Shown: positions 7,024 through 16,052, counted from the first letter of the stretch. The stretch is DNA of 42,153 nt from Synergistaceae bacterium (GCA_031289775.1 JAITOY010000015.1:1-42153), one strand, 5' to 3'. Made by a program: numbers and translations. Notes: generated by a model not told the origin, from the letters alone.

Positions 7024-8151
7024 ATGAACAGGTACTTGATGACGCCAGGACCCGTTCCGGTGTCGCCAGAGGTCTCCCTCGCCGGGGCTCGCCCCCTGAT
7101 AGCGCATCGGGGGGGCGAATACTCGGAGCTCTTCCTCCGCGTCGAAGGGAAATTGGGGCGCCTCCTGAAAAGCGGGGGGCGAACCGTCATATTCCCGTCG
7201 TCCGGCACCGGGGCTCTTGAAAGCCTCGCCGCAAATTTCACCGGGCCGGACATAAAGGCGCTCTCCGTCTCGTGCGGGGTTTTCGGGGACAGGTTTCGAG
7301 AGATAACGGCGCTTTATGGCGCCGAGATCGTAAAGCTCGACGTTGCGCCGGGCGAGGGGGTTTCGCCAGACTCCGTCGCGTCGGCGTTAGCCGCGAACCA
7401 GGGCTGCTCCGTTCTTCTCCTTACGCAGAACGAGACTTCGACAGGGGTTTTCAACCATATCGACGCAATAATATCCGCCCTGCCCAGGGGACAGGATCGC
7501 CCGCTCGTCTTAGTCGACGGAGTCAGCTCCGTAGGCGCCATGCCCTGTTTCCCGGAGGAATGGGGAATCGATGGTCTCGCGACGGCGTCGCAGAAAGGGC
7601 TGCTCACGCCTCCCGGCCTCGGCCTCGTCTGGCTCTCCGAGCGCGGCTGGCGCGCCATCTCGGAAAGGAAGTGCCAGAGCTACTACTTCGACCTGGCCCG
7701 CCAGAAAAAGGATCTTTACAAGGACGTGCCGGAGAACCCATACACGCCGCCTGTGACGCTCTACTACGAGCTGGATGCCGCGCTCGACGCGATATTGACC
7801 GACGGCTGGTTCGATCTTCGCAGGCGCGCGGCCGACGCTCTCGCGGCCGGGCTTGAATCCCTCGGTTTCGAACTGTTCGTGAAAGACGCAAAATTTCGCT
7901 CCGCTGGAGTTACGGCCTTCTCGCACAGGGACGTCCCCGCGATATCGAAGGCGTTGAAGCGCATTGGCATAGACCCCGCCGGCGGACAGGGGGTTTTGAA
8001 GGGCAAAATAATCCGTATGTCGCACTACCACGACGTGAGGTGGCCCGAGATATCGCTTGTCCTCGGCGGGCTCTACTCGGCACTCGGCGAGTCGAGGGGC
8101 GCTTCGAGCGACTTCATGCGAGCCGCGTTTGAAAAATGGGAGGGGGATTAG
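7024..8151 (+). CDS. Class V aminotransferase, probable phosphoserine or serine/alanine-glyoxylate transaminase
   Basis: PLP enzyme of 375 residues. It opens with YLMTPGPVPVSPEV, the usual start of the serine-pyruvate/alanine-glyoxylate (SPT/AGT) branch of fold-type I class V aminotransferases. The Schiff-base lysine is Lys191 in TASQKGLLTPPGLG; Asp165 in LVDGVSSVG should contact the PLP ring nitrogen. Immediate position before serA, with a phosphatase after it, suggests it performs the SerC step (3-phosphohydroxypyruvate to 3-phosphoserine), as proposed for similar class V enzymes in organisms lacking serC; this is inference. Start ATG 7024 has GGAGGAGG 8 nt upstream; an ATG at 6997 lies before that site and is rejected. 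Confidence 0.88.
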   Translation: MNRYLMTPGPVPVSPEVSLAGARPLIAHRGGEYSELFLRVEGKLGRLLKSGGRTVIFPSSGTGALESLAANFTGPDIKALSVSCGVFGDRFREITALYGAEIVKLDVAPGEGVSPDSVASALAANQGCSVLLLTQNETSTGVFNHIDAIISALPRGQDRPLVLVDGVSSVGAMPCFPEEWGIDGLATASQKGLLTPPGLGLVWLSERGWRAISERKCQSYYFDLARQKKDLYKDVPENPYTPPVTLYYELDAALDAILTDGWFDLRRRAADALAAGLESLGFELFVKDAKFRSAGVTAFSHRDVPAISKALKRIGIDPAGGQGVLKGKIIRMSHYHDVRWPEISLVLGGLYSALGESRGASSDFMRAAFEKWEGD

Positions 8152-8152
8152 T

Positions 8153-9820
8153 ATGAGCGAAGGGATCGCCGAACGAAGCGGCAAGTTCCGGGTGCTTGTG
8201 CCAGAGCCATTGGGCGACGAAGGAGTCCGAATGCTCAAGGACTCCTCTGACGTTGACGCCGACATAAGGATCGGCCTCTCGAAGGCCGACCTCGTCAAGA
8301 TACTCGGGAACTACGACGCGATAATCATGAGGAGCGGCACGATACTCGACAAAGCGGCGATAGAGGCCGGCGTAAAACTGAAGGTTGTCGCCCGCGCCGG
8401 GGTCGGCGTGGACAACGTCGACATTCAGGAGGCGAGCCGGCGTGGTATAGTCGTCATCAACACGCCGACGGGCAACACTCTAGCTGCGGCGGAGCAGACG
8501 ATGGCGCTCATGCTGGCGATAATCAGGAAGATTCCGCAGGCGCTTATCTCGCTCAAGGCGGGCGAGTGGGACAGAAAACGTTTCACGGGCAGACAGCTCA
8601 ACGGCAAGAAGGTTCTCGTCGTCGGCCTCGGGAGAATAGGTCTGCAGGTAGCTTTGCGATGCAAGGCGTTCGGCATGGATGTAATTGGCTTTGACCCATA
8701 CGTCCCGGAGAAAAAAATGGCCGAGCTTGGCTTGCAGAAAGCGACGGACTTAGCGGACGCGCTTTCTATCGCCGACATAGTCACCGTCCATGTACCGATC
8801 ACAAAGGAGACACACTGCGTGATAAACGAAAAAATGCTGCGAGCGATGAAGACCGGCTCGTACATCATAAACTGCGCGCGAGGCGGCATAGTAGACGAGG
8901 ATGCGTGCGCTCAGGCGCTAAGGGACGGCAGGCTCGCCGGCGCCGCGTTCGACGTCTTCACCCAAGAGCCTCCGTCTGCCGACAATCCCCTGCTGGGCGA
9001 CGACATAGCCGACAGGATCGTCGTGACTCCGCACCTGGGCGCTAACACATTGGAGGCTCAGACGGAAGTAGCCCGCATCGCGGTCACGAACATGCTAGCG
9101 GCACTGCGGGGCGAGGCGTATGAGCACGCGGTCAACCTGCCATTCATGGAGCAGCAACTGGGAGATCTCCAGAGAAACTACCTTCGCCTCGCAAGAAAGA
9201 TGGGCATACTGGCGGCGCGGCTCACGGAGAACGACGGCCCGCCGGACAAGTGCAGGATAATGCTCCGGGGAGAGGCTCTCGCGGGCGAGGAACTGCCGGG
9301 CGGGGCGCTGCGCCCCTATACGATAGCGCTAATAAAAGGCCTTCTCGAAGTCGCCCTTGGGCCGGAGGTGAACTACATGGTCGCGCCGATACTTGCGCAG
9401 GAGCGCGGCATATCGATCGAGGAGAGCACCGGCGAGTCCCGCGCTTACCGCAACCTCATCGAAGTCGAGGTATCGGCTCAGAACGCGACGACGACCCTTA
9501 CGGGGACGATCACGGAAGAGGGGCGCCAGCATATCGTTAAAATGAACGATTATTGGGTGGACTTCGTTCCTCACGGCACATTGCTGATATTCCAGAACCA
9601 CGACCGCCCGGGCGTTATAGGGAAGATCGGCAAACTTCTCGGCGACGCCGAGGTAAACATAGCGAACTTCAACCTCGGCAGGAGGGAGCGGAGCGGTCTG
9701 GCGCTCGCCGTAATGCAGGTGGACGGCATTGTCTCTAACGAACTCCTATCCCAGATGATGGAGAAGGACGGGGACATGATATGGGCAACAACAGTCAATT
9801 TAAATGGGGAGCATAAATAA
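8153..9820 (+). CDS. serA: D-3-phosphoglycerate dehydrogenase, long ACT-containing type
   Basis: First enzyme of serine synthesis: oxidises 3-phosphoglycerate to 3-phosphohydroxypyruvate with NAD. 555 residues, the length of the long form. Order: substrate domain, NAD domain with GLGRIG (158-163) and Asp181 after beta-2 (NAD preference), catalytic Arg243 (NCARGGIVDED), Glu272 and His294 (TPHLGANT), then an ASB domain (about 330-460) and an ACT domain (about 480-555; LLIFQNHDRPGVIGKIGKLL), the usual serine-feedback site. ATG 8153 is one base after the transaminase stop, with AGGGGGA upstream; an upstream ATG at 8057 inside the transaminase gene is not used. Feedback inhibition by serine is likely, adding to the leader control. 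Confidence 0.97.
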   Translation: MSEGIAERSGKFRVLVPEPLGDEGVRMLKDSSDVDADIRIGLSKADLVKILGNYDAIIMRSGTILDKAAIEAGVKLKVVARAGVGVDNVDIQEASRRGIVVINTPTGNTLAAAEQTMALMLAIIRKIPQALISLKAGEWDRKRFTGRQLNGKKVLVVGLGRIGLQVALRCKAFGMDVIGFDPYVPEKKMAELGLQKATDLADALSIADIVTVHVPITKETHCVINEKMLRAMKTGSYIINCARGGIVDEDACAQALRDGRLAGAAFDVFTQEPPSADNPLLGDDIADRIVVTPHLGANTLEAQTEVARIAVTNMLAALRGEAYEHAVNLPFMEQQLGDLQRNYLRLARKMGILAARLTENDGPPDKCRIMLRGEALAGEELPGGALRPYTIALIKGLLEVALGPEVNYMVAPILAQERGISIEESTGESRAYRNLIEVEVSAQNATTTLTGTITEEGRQHIVKMNDYWVDFVPHGTLLIFQNHDRPGVIGKIGKLLGDAEVNIANFNLGRRERSGLALAVMQVDGIVSNELLSQMMEKDGDMIWATTVNLNGEHK

Positions 9821-10464
9821 TGAGACTATTTATTGTGAGGCATGGAGAGACATTCTGGAATCTGGAGGGGCGCTTTCAGGGACGGCAGGACACGGAACTG
9901 GCGCCACACGGCGTCGAGCAGGGTGAAAAAGTTGCGGAGTATCTTGCGTCTCACCGCTTCGACGCTGTCATATCGAGCCCGCTGAAGCGCTCGTCGATAA
10001 CGGCGCGGAGAATAGCAGAGACGTGTCGCTGCGACACGTTCGAGATCGCGGACGAGTTCACCGAAATATGCCACGGCGACTGGGAGTCTTGCCTGGCGAC
10101 GGAGGTCACAGAGAAATGGCCGAGACTGTTCGACCTCTGGCACACAGTGCCGCACACGGTCGTGATGCCAGGGGATGGCGGCGAATCCCTGCGTGACGTC
10201 GAGGCCAGAGCTGTCCCAGCGACAGAGCTCCTTGCGAAAAGATACTCAGGCGACGTGTGCCTCGTCTCGCACGACGTTCCGATAAAGACGATACTCTTTC
10301 ACTATTTAAATATGCCGCTGTCGAGTTTCTGGAGCATACTTATTGCGAATTGCAGCCTTTCAATACTGGAGTTGAGGGAGGGGCATCCGGGCAGGCTGAA
10401 TCTTCTCGGCGACGCCCACTTTCTCGGGCAGGGCTTCGACCTCCCGGAGCAAAAGAGCCTGTAA
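9820..10464 (+). CDS. Histidine-phosphatase (dPGM-like) family protein, probable metal-independent phosphoserine phosphatase
   Basis: 214 residues of the histidine phosphatase superfamily: RHGE at 7-10 (His8 phospho-acceptor), second Arg57 (SSPLKRSSITA), Glu82 (TEICHGDWES) and the distal His151 (LVSHDVPIK). Family members include cofactor-dependent phosphoglycerate mutases, alpha-ribazole phosphatases and the metal-independent phosphoserine phosphatases (iPSP) described in Hydrogenobacter. Its start codon shares one base with the serA stop (TAATG), so it is translationally coupled, and no HAD-type serB is seen. The simplest reading is that it removes phosphate from phosphoserine and completes serine synthesis. 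Family is sure; substrate is inference. Confidence 0.85.
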   Translation: MRLFIVRHGETFWNLEGRFQGRQDTELAPHGVEQGEKVAEYLASHRFDAVISSPLKRSSITARRIAETCRCDTFEIADEFTEICHGDWESCLATEVTEKWPRLFDLWHTVPHTVVMPGDGGESLRDVEARAVPATELLAKRYSGDVCLVSHDVPIKTILFHYLNMPLSSFWSILIANCSLSILELREGHPGRLNLLGDAHFLGQGFDLPEQKSL

Positions 10465-10475
10465 AAAACAAATCC

Positions 10476-10551
10476 GACTCGGTATGGGATGCCTGATATA
10501 CCATGCCGAGTCTGCCAGAAGAATACGCTTCGTGAAGCGCCGTTTGTTTTT
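10476..10551 (+). terminator. Terminator region after the serine operon
   Basis: A 12-bp stem (GACTCGGTATGG 10476-10487 with CCATGCCGAGTC 10501-10512, one G-U pair) has no T run directly after it. It is followed by a small CGCTTC/GAAGCG palindrome (10526-10539) and TTTGTTTTT (10543-10551). The pair sits between the convergent phosphatase and folD genes and probably ends transcription of the serine operon. Confidence 0.55.
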
Positions 10552-10587
10552 GCATACACACCCTTAGTTTTATTCACATGTTAAGAT

Positions 10588-11424
10588 TTATATCCCGGCG
10601 AGCTGAAACGTGTTCTGCATCAGCATCGCGATCGTCATCGGGCCTACGCCGCCCGGGACTGGCGTTATCCATGACGCAGCAGCGGACACGGACTCAAACT
10701 CCACGTCGCCGACCAGACGGCCGTCGACTCGGTTGATGCCGACGTCTATGACTATCGCCCCAGGCTTGATCATGTCGCCCGTCACAAAGTTTGGCATCCC
10801 TATCGCCGCGACTACGATGTCGGCGCGCCGCGCGACGTCCGGCAGGTTCCTCGTGCGGCTGTGGCAGATTGTAACTGTGCAGTGGCGCGAGAGCAGCATC
10901 GCGGCGATGGGCTTGCCGACGATGCCGCTACGCCCGATGACTACCGCCTCCTTGCCCTTCAACTCCACTCCGGTCGAGTCGAGGAGCGCCATTATGCCCT
11001 TCGGCGTGCAGGGCGCCACTGCGTCAGAACCGATCCAGAGTTTCCCTACGTTGACGACGTGGAAACCGTCCACATCCTTCTCGGGACGGATTGCGGTTAT
11101 CACGGCATCTCTATCGAGCCCCCCGGGCAACGGAAGCTGTACCAGGATGCCGTGCACGTCCGGCGACTCGTTCAGATTTCCTATCAGCGCCAACAGATCA
11201 TCCTGAGCCGTGGTCGCGGGCAGCCTGTACACCCGGGAGTTTATGCCGATCTCCCGGGCGGTCTTCTCCTTCTGTCCGACGTAGACGCTGGAGGCTGGGT
11301 CGTCTCCCACGAGGATGACGGCGAGCCCCGGTATTTCGTCCGCGGCGAGGCCGGATATCTTCGCTTTCAGCCTCTCTTTCACCTCAGAGGCAATTTTTTT
11401 GCCGTCAATCAATGACGCGGTCAT
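10588..11424 (-). CDS. folD: Bifunctional methylenetetrahydrofolate dehydrogenase / cyclohydrolase
   Basis: Interconverts 5,10-methylene-THF, methenyl-THF and 10-formyl-THF in the cytosol. 278 residues, the normal length. Visible signatures: [17 protein letters not shown] (Tyr48, catalytic Lys54), VQLPLPGG (96-102), DVDGFH (117-122), [10 protein letters not shown] (the nucleotide loop) and the C-terminal [10 protein letters not shown]. It lies 13 bp after panB on the same strand, with no strong ribosome site of its own, so it is probably translated by coupling. Confidence 0.97.
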   Translation of the reverse strand: MTASLIDGKKIASEVKERLKAKISGLAADEIPGLAVILVGDDPASSVYVGQKEKTAREIGINSRVYRLPATTAQDDLLALIGNLNESPDVHGILVQLPLPGGLDRDAVITAIRPEKDVDGFHVVNVGKLWIGSDAVAPCTPKGIMALLDSTGVELKGKEAVVIGRSGIVGKPIAAMLLSRHCTVTICHSRTRNLPDVARRADIVVAAIGMPNFVTGDMIKPGAIVIDVGINRVDGRLVGDVEFESVSAAASWITPVPGGVGPMTIAMLMQNTFQLAGI

Positions 11425-11437
11425 GCCGCGCCGCCGC

Positions 11438-12292
11438 TCACTCGTATTCCTTCAGCATTTGAGAGTACTCCTCCTCCATGCCTTTGCGGATATGGTAGCA
11501 GTACTCGTCTGTCGGGAAAGCGCCAGTGTGGACGTCGTTCACGTACTCCTTGAACGCGTTTGTGATCTCCTCCCCGACATGAGCGTAGACCTTGACGAAC
11601 TTCGGCGTGAACGACTGGAACATGCCTATCATGTCGCTCGATATCAGGAGCTGGCCGTCACAGGGGCCGCCGGCGCCGATCGAGTAAACCGGTATGGTCA
11701 GCTTCTTCGCTATGAATGAGCAGAGCTCAGGCGGGACGGCCTCGACGAGCAGGGCGTACGCGCCCGCAGACTGCACCGCGAGGGCGTCCTCTATGACGAA
11801 CCTGGCCGAGTCGGGGTCGAGCCCCTGCGCCTTGAAACCGCCGAGCGGCCCGGAGCTCTGGGGCGTGAGGCCTATGTGCCCCATAGCGAGGATGCCGGCG
11901 TCCGCGATGGCCTTGAGCGCGCCAGCCGTGCGCAGACCGCCCTCGAGCTTTATCGCGTCCATATCGGCCTCCTTGAGAAACCTGGCCGCGTTTGCGACGG
12001 CCTCGGCGTTGGTTATCTGGTAAGAACCGAACGGCATGTCGCCGACGCAGAAAGTGTTCGGGGCGCCCCGCCTCACGGATTGACAGTGAGAGATGCAGTC
12101 TGCCATCGTCACCGGGATTGTGCCCTGGTAGCCGAGTACGCACATCCCGAGCGAGTCGCCCACGAGGATCATGTCCATCCCCGCGGCCTCAGCGAACTGG
12201 GCGGTGGGGAAGTCGTACGCCGTCACCCACGCGACCTGCTCGTGGGCCTCCTTCATTTTGATAAAGTCGAGCCTGCCTTTTTTCTTCGCCAT
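11438..12292 (-). CDS. panB: 3-methyl-2-oxobutanoate hydroxymethyltransferase (ketopantoate hydroxymethyltransferase)
   Basis: First step of pantothenate synthesis: adds a hydroxymethyl group from methylene-THF to 2-oxoisovalerate. 284 residues, slightly longer than the E. coli enzyme because of a C-terminal tail (MLKEYE end). Seen: [17 protein letters not shown], the metal site VGDSLGM (Asp46), [11 protein letters not shown] (the second Asp), IKLEGG (the Glu ligand), and VEAVPPEL with the general base region. GGGAGG lies about 12 nt before the ATG. The pairing with folD is sensible because FolD controls the pool of the methylene-THF donor. Confidence 0.97.
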   Translation of the reverse strand: MAKKKGRLDFIKMKEAHEQVAWVTAYDFPTAQFAEAAGMDMILVGDSLGMCVLGYQGTIPVTMADCISHCQSVRRGAPNTFCVGDMPFGSYQITNAEAVANAARFLKEADMDAIKLEGGLRTAGALKAIADAGILAMGHIGLTPQSSGPLGGFKAQGLDPDSARFVIEDALAVQSAGAYALLVEAVPPELCSFIAKKLTIPVYSIGAGGPCDGQLLISSDMIGMFQSFTPKFVKVYAHVGEEITNAFKEYVNDVHTGAFPTDEYCYHIRKGMEEEYSQMLKEYE

Positions 12293-12669
12293 TTTAAATG
12301 GATGCCTCCCAAGTCTTTATATAGTTTATCTACGGAAAGGTTTTTCACATTTTATTCCGCAACTCGCTCGATGTCTATTCGACAGCGCGCAGATATTGAT
12401 TGAGTTTCTCTTTGCTCATAGCCCCAATACCGAGGTAATCTAGCGTGTACGCAAAGAACCTGCCTCAGTGCCGCGACAACCGGAAAATGGAGTGATGATT
12501 AATGAGTGAGATTATTGATAGGAAAGGTTCATGAGGAGCGTTGTGTGGTCGTCTCAGCTGGACATCTGCCGGAATTTTCCGCGTTGATGGAGCGACGCGG
12601 ACATTTCGACAACGCAATCATAAGAGATGAACTCATATTCATAACTTTTACATGTTTGTTTCAAACTTT
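12293..12669. other. Gap between panB and the tRNA-Ser pair
   Basis: 377 bases, AT-rich. No complete gene. It holds only a short protein-like fragment (12375-12464, listed separately). The small GTTTG-aaa-CAAAC palindrome (12655-12667), just after the tRNA-Ser(GGA) 3' end, has no T run. Confidence 0.4.
12375..12464 (-). pseudogene. Possible 3' remnant of an unidentified gene
   Basis: Between a TGA (12465-12467) and a TAG (12375-12377) the minus strand encodes 29 residues that look like a protein C-terminus (FFAYTLDYLGIGA, then MSKEKLNQYLRAVE). There is no start of its own beyond an internal ATG, and the upstream frame is broken. I do not recognise the family. It could be the tail of a decayed gene or chance. 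Confidence 0.25.
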
Positions 12670-12763
<94 letters not shown>

Positions 12764-12799
12764 GCGCGAATTTGGAATTATATGATTATTGCGAAAAAC

Positions 12800-12892
12800 T
12801 GGCGGAGAGAGTGGGATTTGAACCCACGTAGCGGCTCAGCACCGCTAAGACGATTTCGAGTCGCCCGCCTTCGACCGCTCGGCCACCTCTCC
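12800..12892 (-). tRNA. tRNA-Ser(CGA)
   Basis: Minus strand: acceptor GGAGAGG (12886-12892) with CCTCTCC-like closing TCTCTCC, encoded CCA at 12800-12802, anticodon loop CTCGAAA giving anticodon CGA (reads UCG), and a long variable arm (TAGCGG/CCGCTA). It lies 36 nt upstream of tRNA-Ser(GGA) and is probably cotranscribed with it. Confidence 0.94.
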
Positions 12893-12942
12893 ACAGACCA
12901 GCTCTGCATATGGACTGTAAGCCACGCCGGTCAACGTAGCGG

Positions 12943-12971
12943 ATTATATGATAATAGTCCGAAATTGTCCA
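12943..12971 (-). promoter_or_regulatory. Promoter of the tRNA-Ser pair
   Basis: On the minus strand TGGACA (12966-12971), 17 nt, TATAAT (12943-12948). Predicted start near 12936, about 44 nt before the mature 5' end of tRNA-Ser(CGA). A similar CATATAATTCC sequence lies between the two tRNAs (12764-12799) and may be a second, weaker -10. Confidence 0.7.
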
Positions 12972-12974
12972 GAG

Positions 12975-13015
12975 TTTCGGGAAATCCCTGTTTCGGGAAA
13001 CCCCGGGAAACCCCG
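12975..13015. repeat. Short imperfect tandem repeat (TTTCGGGAAAYCCC)
   Basis: Three decreasing copies in a row: a 16-nt unit at 12975-12990, a 15-nt unit at 12991-13005 and a 10-nt partial unit at 13006-13015. Each unit contains a small GGGaaaCCC palindrome. It lies just upstream of the tRNA-Ser promoter. Function unknown. Confidence 0.6.
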
Positions 13016-13124
13016 CGGTACAAACGCCATGACCCCGAACAGCGCGTCTTCGCACTGATAATGAATTATTCAAGACAGATATCCGATCAACATAAAGCCC
13101 TTAAACGCATATTAATAAACATGA

Positions 13125-14105
13125 TCAAAGTACGTTCTCGAACGCCTCCCAGAGCTCCTTATGCGACTGAAGCGCCGAGGCTATTGAGTTTATTGCGGCA
13201 GTATCCTTCGCTATCTGAGCCGTCAGATCCTCAGCGCTTTTGAAACGAAATTCGTCCCTTATGTGCTCAAGCATAAACACCGCTATCTCGCGCCCGTACA
13301 GGTCGCCGCCATAGCCGATTAAGTTTACCTCGAACCGACGTTCGGCGACGTCGCCGAACGTCGGGTTAAAACCGATATTCGCCGCGCCAGCGAGCCACTT
13401 GCCGCCACAGCGCACCAAAGTGGCATATACGCCGCCTCTGACGTCAATCTTTTCGGGGTAGATCTCGACGTTCGCCGTAGGAAAACCAAGCGCTGCTCCC
13501 CTGCTGTTTCCGTGCACAACCCTGCTTTTGAAAAAAAACGGGTACCCAAGAAGTTCCCAGGCGCGCCTCATCTCGCCCAAAGACACGACTTTACGAATGG
13601 CAGTGCTGCTTATAGTCCCTCCTGCTCCGTCCCGAAACATCGGGACGATGTCCGAGAACCATCCTCGCGTCGCGCACGACTCGACTAAGTACTTCGGCGT
13701 GCCGATCCTGTCCTTCGCGAAGCGAAAATCCTCGCCAACGACGATGCCATCGACGGAGAAACGCTCGCCTATGAGGTCAAGAAACTCGTCGGGCGACATC
13801 GCGGCGATCTCTCTCGTAAAGTTTATGCGGCGGACTTCAGGAACGGAAAAAAATTTTTCGAGCACCATCTGTTCGCGGGCCGTAAAAAGGGACTTGAAAC
13901 TTTTCCCGCTGCGATCAATATCCGAGCTGTCAATGCGATCAATTGTTTCGGACTCGGAGAACTTGGTAAAAAGTCTATCCGGATGGCGGGTAAACGTCAC
14001 TACGCCCCACGACCCGCCGTTCTCCCCAGCCCTTGCACGAGCCCTCTCAAGCAGCGCTCTGTGGCCTCTGTGAAAGCCGTCAAAAGCGCCGATAGCCGCA
14101 ATCAT
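13125..14105 (-). CDS. ribF: Bifunctional riboflavin kinase / FAD synthetase
   Basis: Makes FMN and FAD from riboflavin. 326 residues. The N-terminal nucleotidyltransferase half opens with IGAFDGFHRGHRALL (the (H/R)xGH-type site) and includes the ISSTAIRK motif; the C-terminal flavokinase half has VVHGNSRGAALGFPTANV and AANIGFNPTFG. It is the last gene of the rimP operon; its ATG overlaps the truB stop (ATGA), so it is translationally coupled. A short extra stretch near residues 55-80 (after FTKFSESE) is a little unusual. Confidence 0.95.
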   Translation of the reverse strand: MIAAIGAFDGFHRGHRALLERARARAGENGGSWGVVTFTRHPDRLFTKFSESETIDRIDSSDIDRSGKSFKSLFTAREQMVLEKFFSVPEVRRINFTREIAAMSPDEFLDLIGERFSVDGIVVGEDFRFAKDRIGTPKYLVESCATRGWFSDIVPMFRDGAGGTISSTAIRKVVSLGEMRRAWELLGYPFFFKSRVVHGNSRGAALGFPTANVEIYPEKIDVRGGVYATLVRCGGKWLAGAANIGFNPTFGDVAERRFEVNLIGYGGDLYGREIAVFMLEHIRDEFRFKSAEDLTAQIAKDTAAINSIASALQSHKELWEAFENVL

Positions 14106-15085
14106 TCCTCGATATCCGCCTTCATCGTGTGTATTAAGTTCACATCCGGTATAACGCAGAGCTCTCCATCGCGCCGCTCAACGCGCCCTATGGAGAAGAG
14201 CCGGCTCGAAACAAACGACATAGTCCCGTCCGGCGGGAATTTCCCGAAACTCCTTCTCGACGCGTGGGAAAACAACGCGCCGAGACCGTTCGAGAGCCGC
14301 AGCATGTCATCTTCGGGCATCGAGTATGTCGGCAGAAATTCCTCAAGGATCGTCACCGGAATCATTGACTCACGCAGCTCTTCAGGATCGATGTCCGATT
14401 CAAGGTCAATCTTCATCGCGTTCCGCCGTGTGAAAGGACCGATGCTTTCGCGCACAAGCGCCGAGATGTGCGCGCCGCAACCCAGGGCGCGGCCAATATC
14501 CCTCGCTATGCTTCTTATATAAGTGCCCTTGCCGCAGCGAATCAGAAGCGTCACTTCGCCGTCGTGCGATATTGGGCCAACGCGCTTTATCCACTCTATG
14601 AAAATGGGCCTTGGCTCTATTTCTGGGTCTCCGCCAAACCGAAATATCTCGTGGGCCCTGCGTCCGCCAACATGTACAGCGGAGGCCTTTGGGGGTGTCT
14701 GCATCCTCCATCCCATAAAGGAGGGCAATAACGCGTCGATATCCTCATAGTGAACGCCTTCCCAGGCTGACGAAAAAAGTATATCTCCCGTGTAGTCGCA
14801 AGTAGAGGTTTCGGAACCGAGCTTGACGACAGCTCTGTAGACTTTCGGCATGCCCATCACGATAGTGCTGAGCCTCGTAGCGCCAGCTATGAGTAATATG
14901 AGCAGTCCGGACGCCGACGAGTCGAGAGTGCCGCCATGACCAACCCTCGTCTCGCGCGAAGCCTTGCCAACTCTCCTGCGTTCGGCATCTCCCGCGTCTT
15001 TAAGAACGTGGCGCACATCTTCGACGCATCTGGTGCTGAGCACCCCAACTGACTTATCAACCGGCAGAAAAGCTGGTTTCAGCAT
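14102..15085 (-). CDS. truB: tRNA pseudouridine-55 synthase
   Basis: Converts U55 of the tRNA T loop to pseudouridine. 327 residues. The catalytic Asp55 is in VGHGGTLDSSASGLL; also LPVDKSVGVLST near the start, YRAVVKLGSETSTCDYTGDI, and RCGKGTYIRSIARDIG in the middle. The C-terminal ~80 residues form the small RNA-binding tail. The start overlaps the end of nrnA by 29 nt; GGAGA lies just before it. Confidence 0.96.
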   Translation of the reverse strand: MLKPAFLPVDKSVGVLSTRCVEDVRHVLKDAGDAERRRVGKASRETRVGHGGTLDSSASGLLILLIAGATRLSTIVMGMPKVYRAVVKLGSETSTCDYTGDILFSSAWEGVHYEDIDALLPSFMGWRMQTPPKASAVHVGGRRAHEIFRFGGDPEIEPRPIFIEWIKRVGPISHDGEVTLLIRCGKGTYIRSIARDIGRALGCGAHISALVRESIGPFTRRNAMKIDLESDIDPEELRESMIPVTILEEFLPTYSMPEDDMLRLSNGLGALFSHASRRSFGKFPPDGTMSFVSSRLFSIGRVERRDGELCVIPDVNLIHTMKADIEE

Positions 15086-16052
15086 GTCTCTCCATCTCCG
15101 TCCGCAAGATCTTTAGCGCGTCATCGAGCGGTTCTCGTATCGTACACCCGGAAGCGAGGTTGTGTCCTCCTCCTCCCAAAGACACGGCGATCTCGTGCGC
15201 GCTCAAGGGGAACCTCGCCCTCAGACTCACGCGTACGCCGTCGCCTAACTCTGTGCAGAGCGCGGCAAGGCGAACGCCCCTTATCCTGAGCAGGAAGTTC
15301 ACGAGATTCTCCGTATCTTGTCTGGTTGACAATGTCTCCTCAAAATCCAATTTCGTTAGCCAGAAAAAAGCGCAGAGCCCGCCAGCAAAAAGAGCGACTC
15401 TGGAGAAAGCCCTGCTCCACAGCTTCAGAGCGCCCTCCGTCATATTACTCTCAAGCTCCTCTGCCATCATGCCCGGAGACGCGCCGGCCTCGAGCAGCTC
15501 TACAGCGCGTTCATGGCTTTTTGCGGTCGACGAGGGGAAGCTGAAGTGCCCGTTGTCGGTGACAATAGCCGTGTAAAGGGAATTTGCCTCCTGAGGAGTT
15601 ATACCCCACTCCGAGGACGACATCAGTTCCGTCACCATCTCGCCTGTGGCGGATGACGATCCGTCTATCCAATTGACGTCGCCGTATTTCGAGTTGTCGT
15701 CGTGGTGATCGATGTTTACGATGAGAACCTTCGATCGCGCGGCGGAGAGACCCTTTATGGAGCGCTCGGCGTTGCTCGTGTCGACACATATCACGACGCA
15801 ATCGTCGCCGAAGAATTTCTCCGGGACAACGTCGATCTGACAGTATGGCATACCGCCAAGAAGGAATGAATACCTCGAAGGAAAAGGGTCAGGGCCAGCG
15901 AGCGTAACGTCCCTTCCAAGCCTGGTTCCGAGGGACGCAATGGCCACAGCGCAGCCGGTCGTGTCTCCGTCCGCTTTTTCGTGCATCAGTACGAGCCATT
16001 TGCCCTTCGATGATAAAATTTCCATTACTTCGGCGACAGGTTTCTTATTCAT
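15057..16052 (-). CDS. nrnA: DHH-family phosphoesterase, NrnA-like (oligoribonuclease / pAp phosphatase)
   Basis: 331 residues. DHH domain motifs in order: HEKADGDTTGC (motif I), VDTSNAER (II), NIDHHDDN (III, the DHH box) and TDNGHFSFPSST (IV). The C-terminal DHHA1 domain has GGGGHNLASGC. Family members degrade 2-5-nt RNAs and dephosphorylate 3'-phosphoadenosine 5'-phosphate, and some cleave cyclic-dinucleotide products. It sits between rbfA and truB as in many Gram-positive and related genomes. The product pGpG of c-di-GMP turnover could also be a substrate, since a GGDEF protein is encoded elsewhere in the window. Confidence 0.93.
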   Translation of the reverse strand: MNKKPVAEVMEILSSKGKWLVLMHEKADGDTTGCAVAIASLGTRLGRDVTLAGPDPFPSRYSFLLGGMPYCQIDVVPEKFFGDDCVVICVDTSNAERSIKGLSAARSKVLIVNIDHHDDNSKYGDVNWIDGSSSATGEMVTELMSSSEWGITPQEANSLYTAIVTDNGHFSFPSSTAKSHERAVELLEAGASPGMMAEELESNMTEGALKLWSRAFSRVALFAGGLCAFFWLTKLDFEETLSTRQDTENLVNFLLRIRGVRLAALCTELGDGVRVSLRARFPLSAHEIAVSLGGGGHNLASGCTIREPLDDALKILRTEMERHAETSFSAG

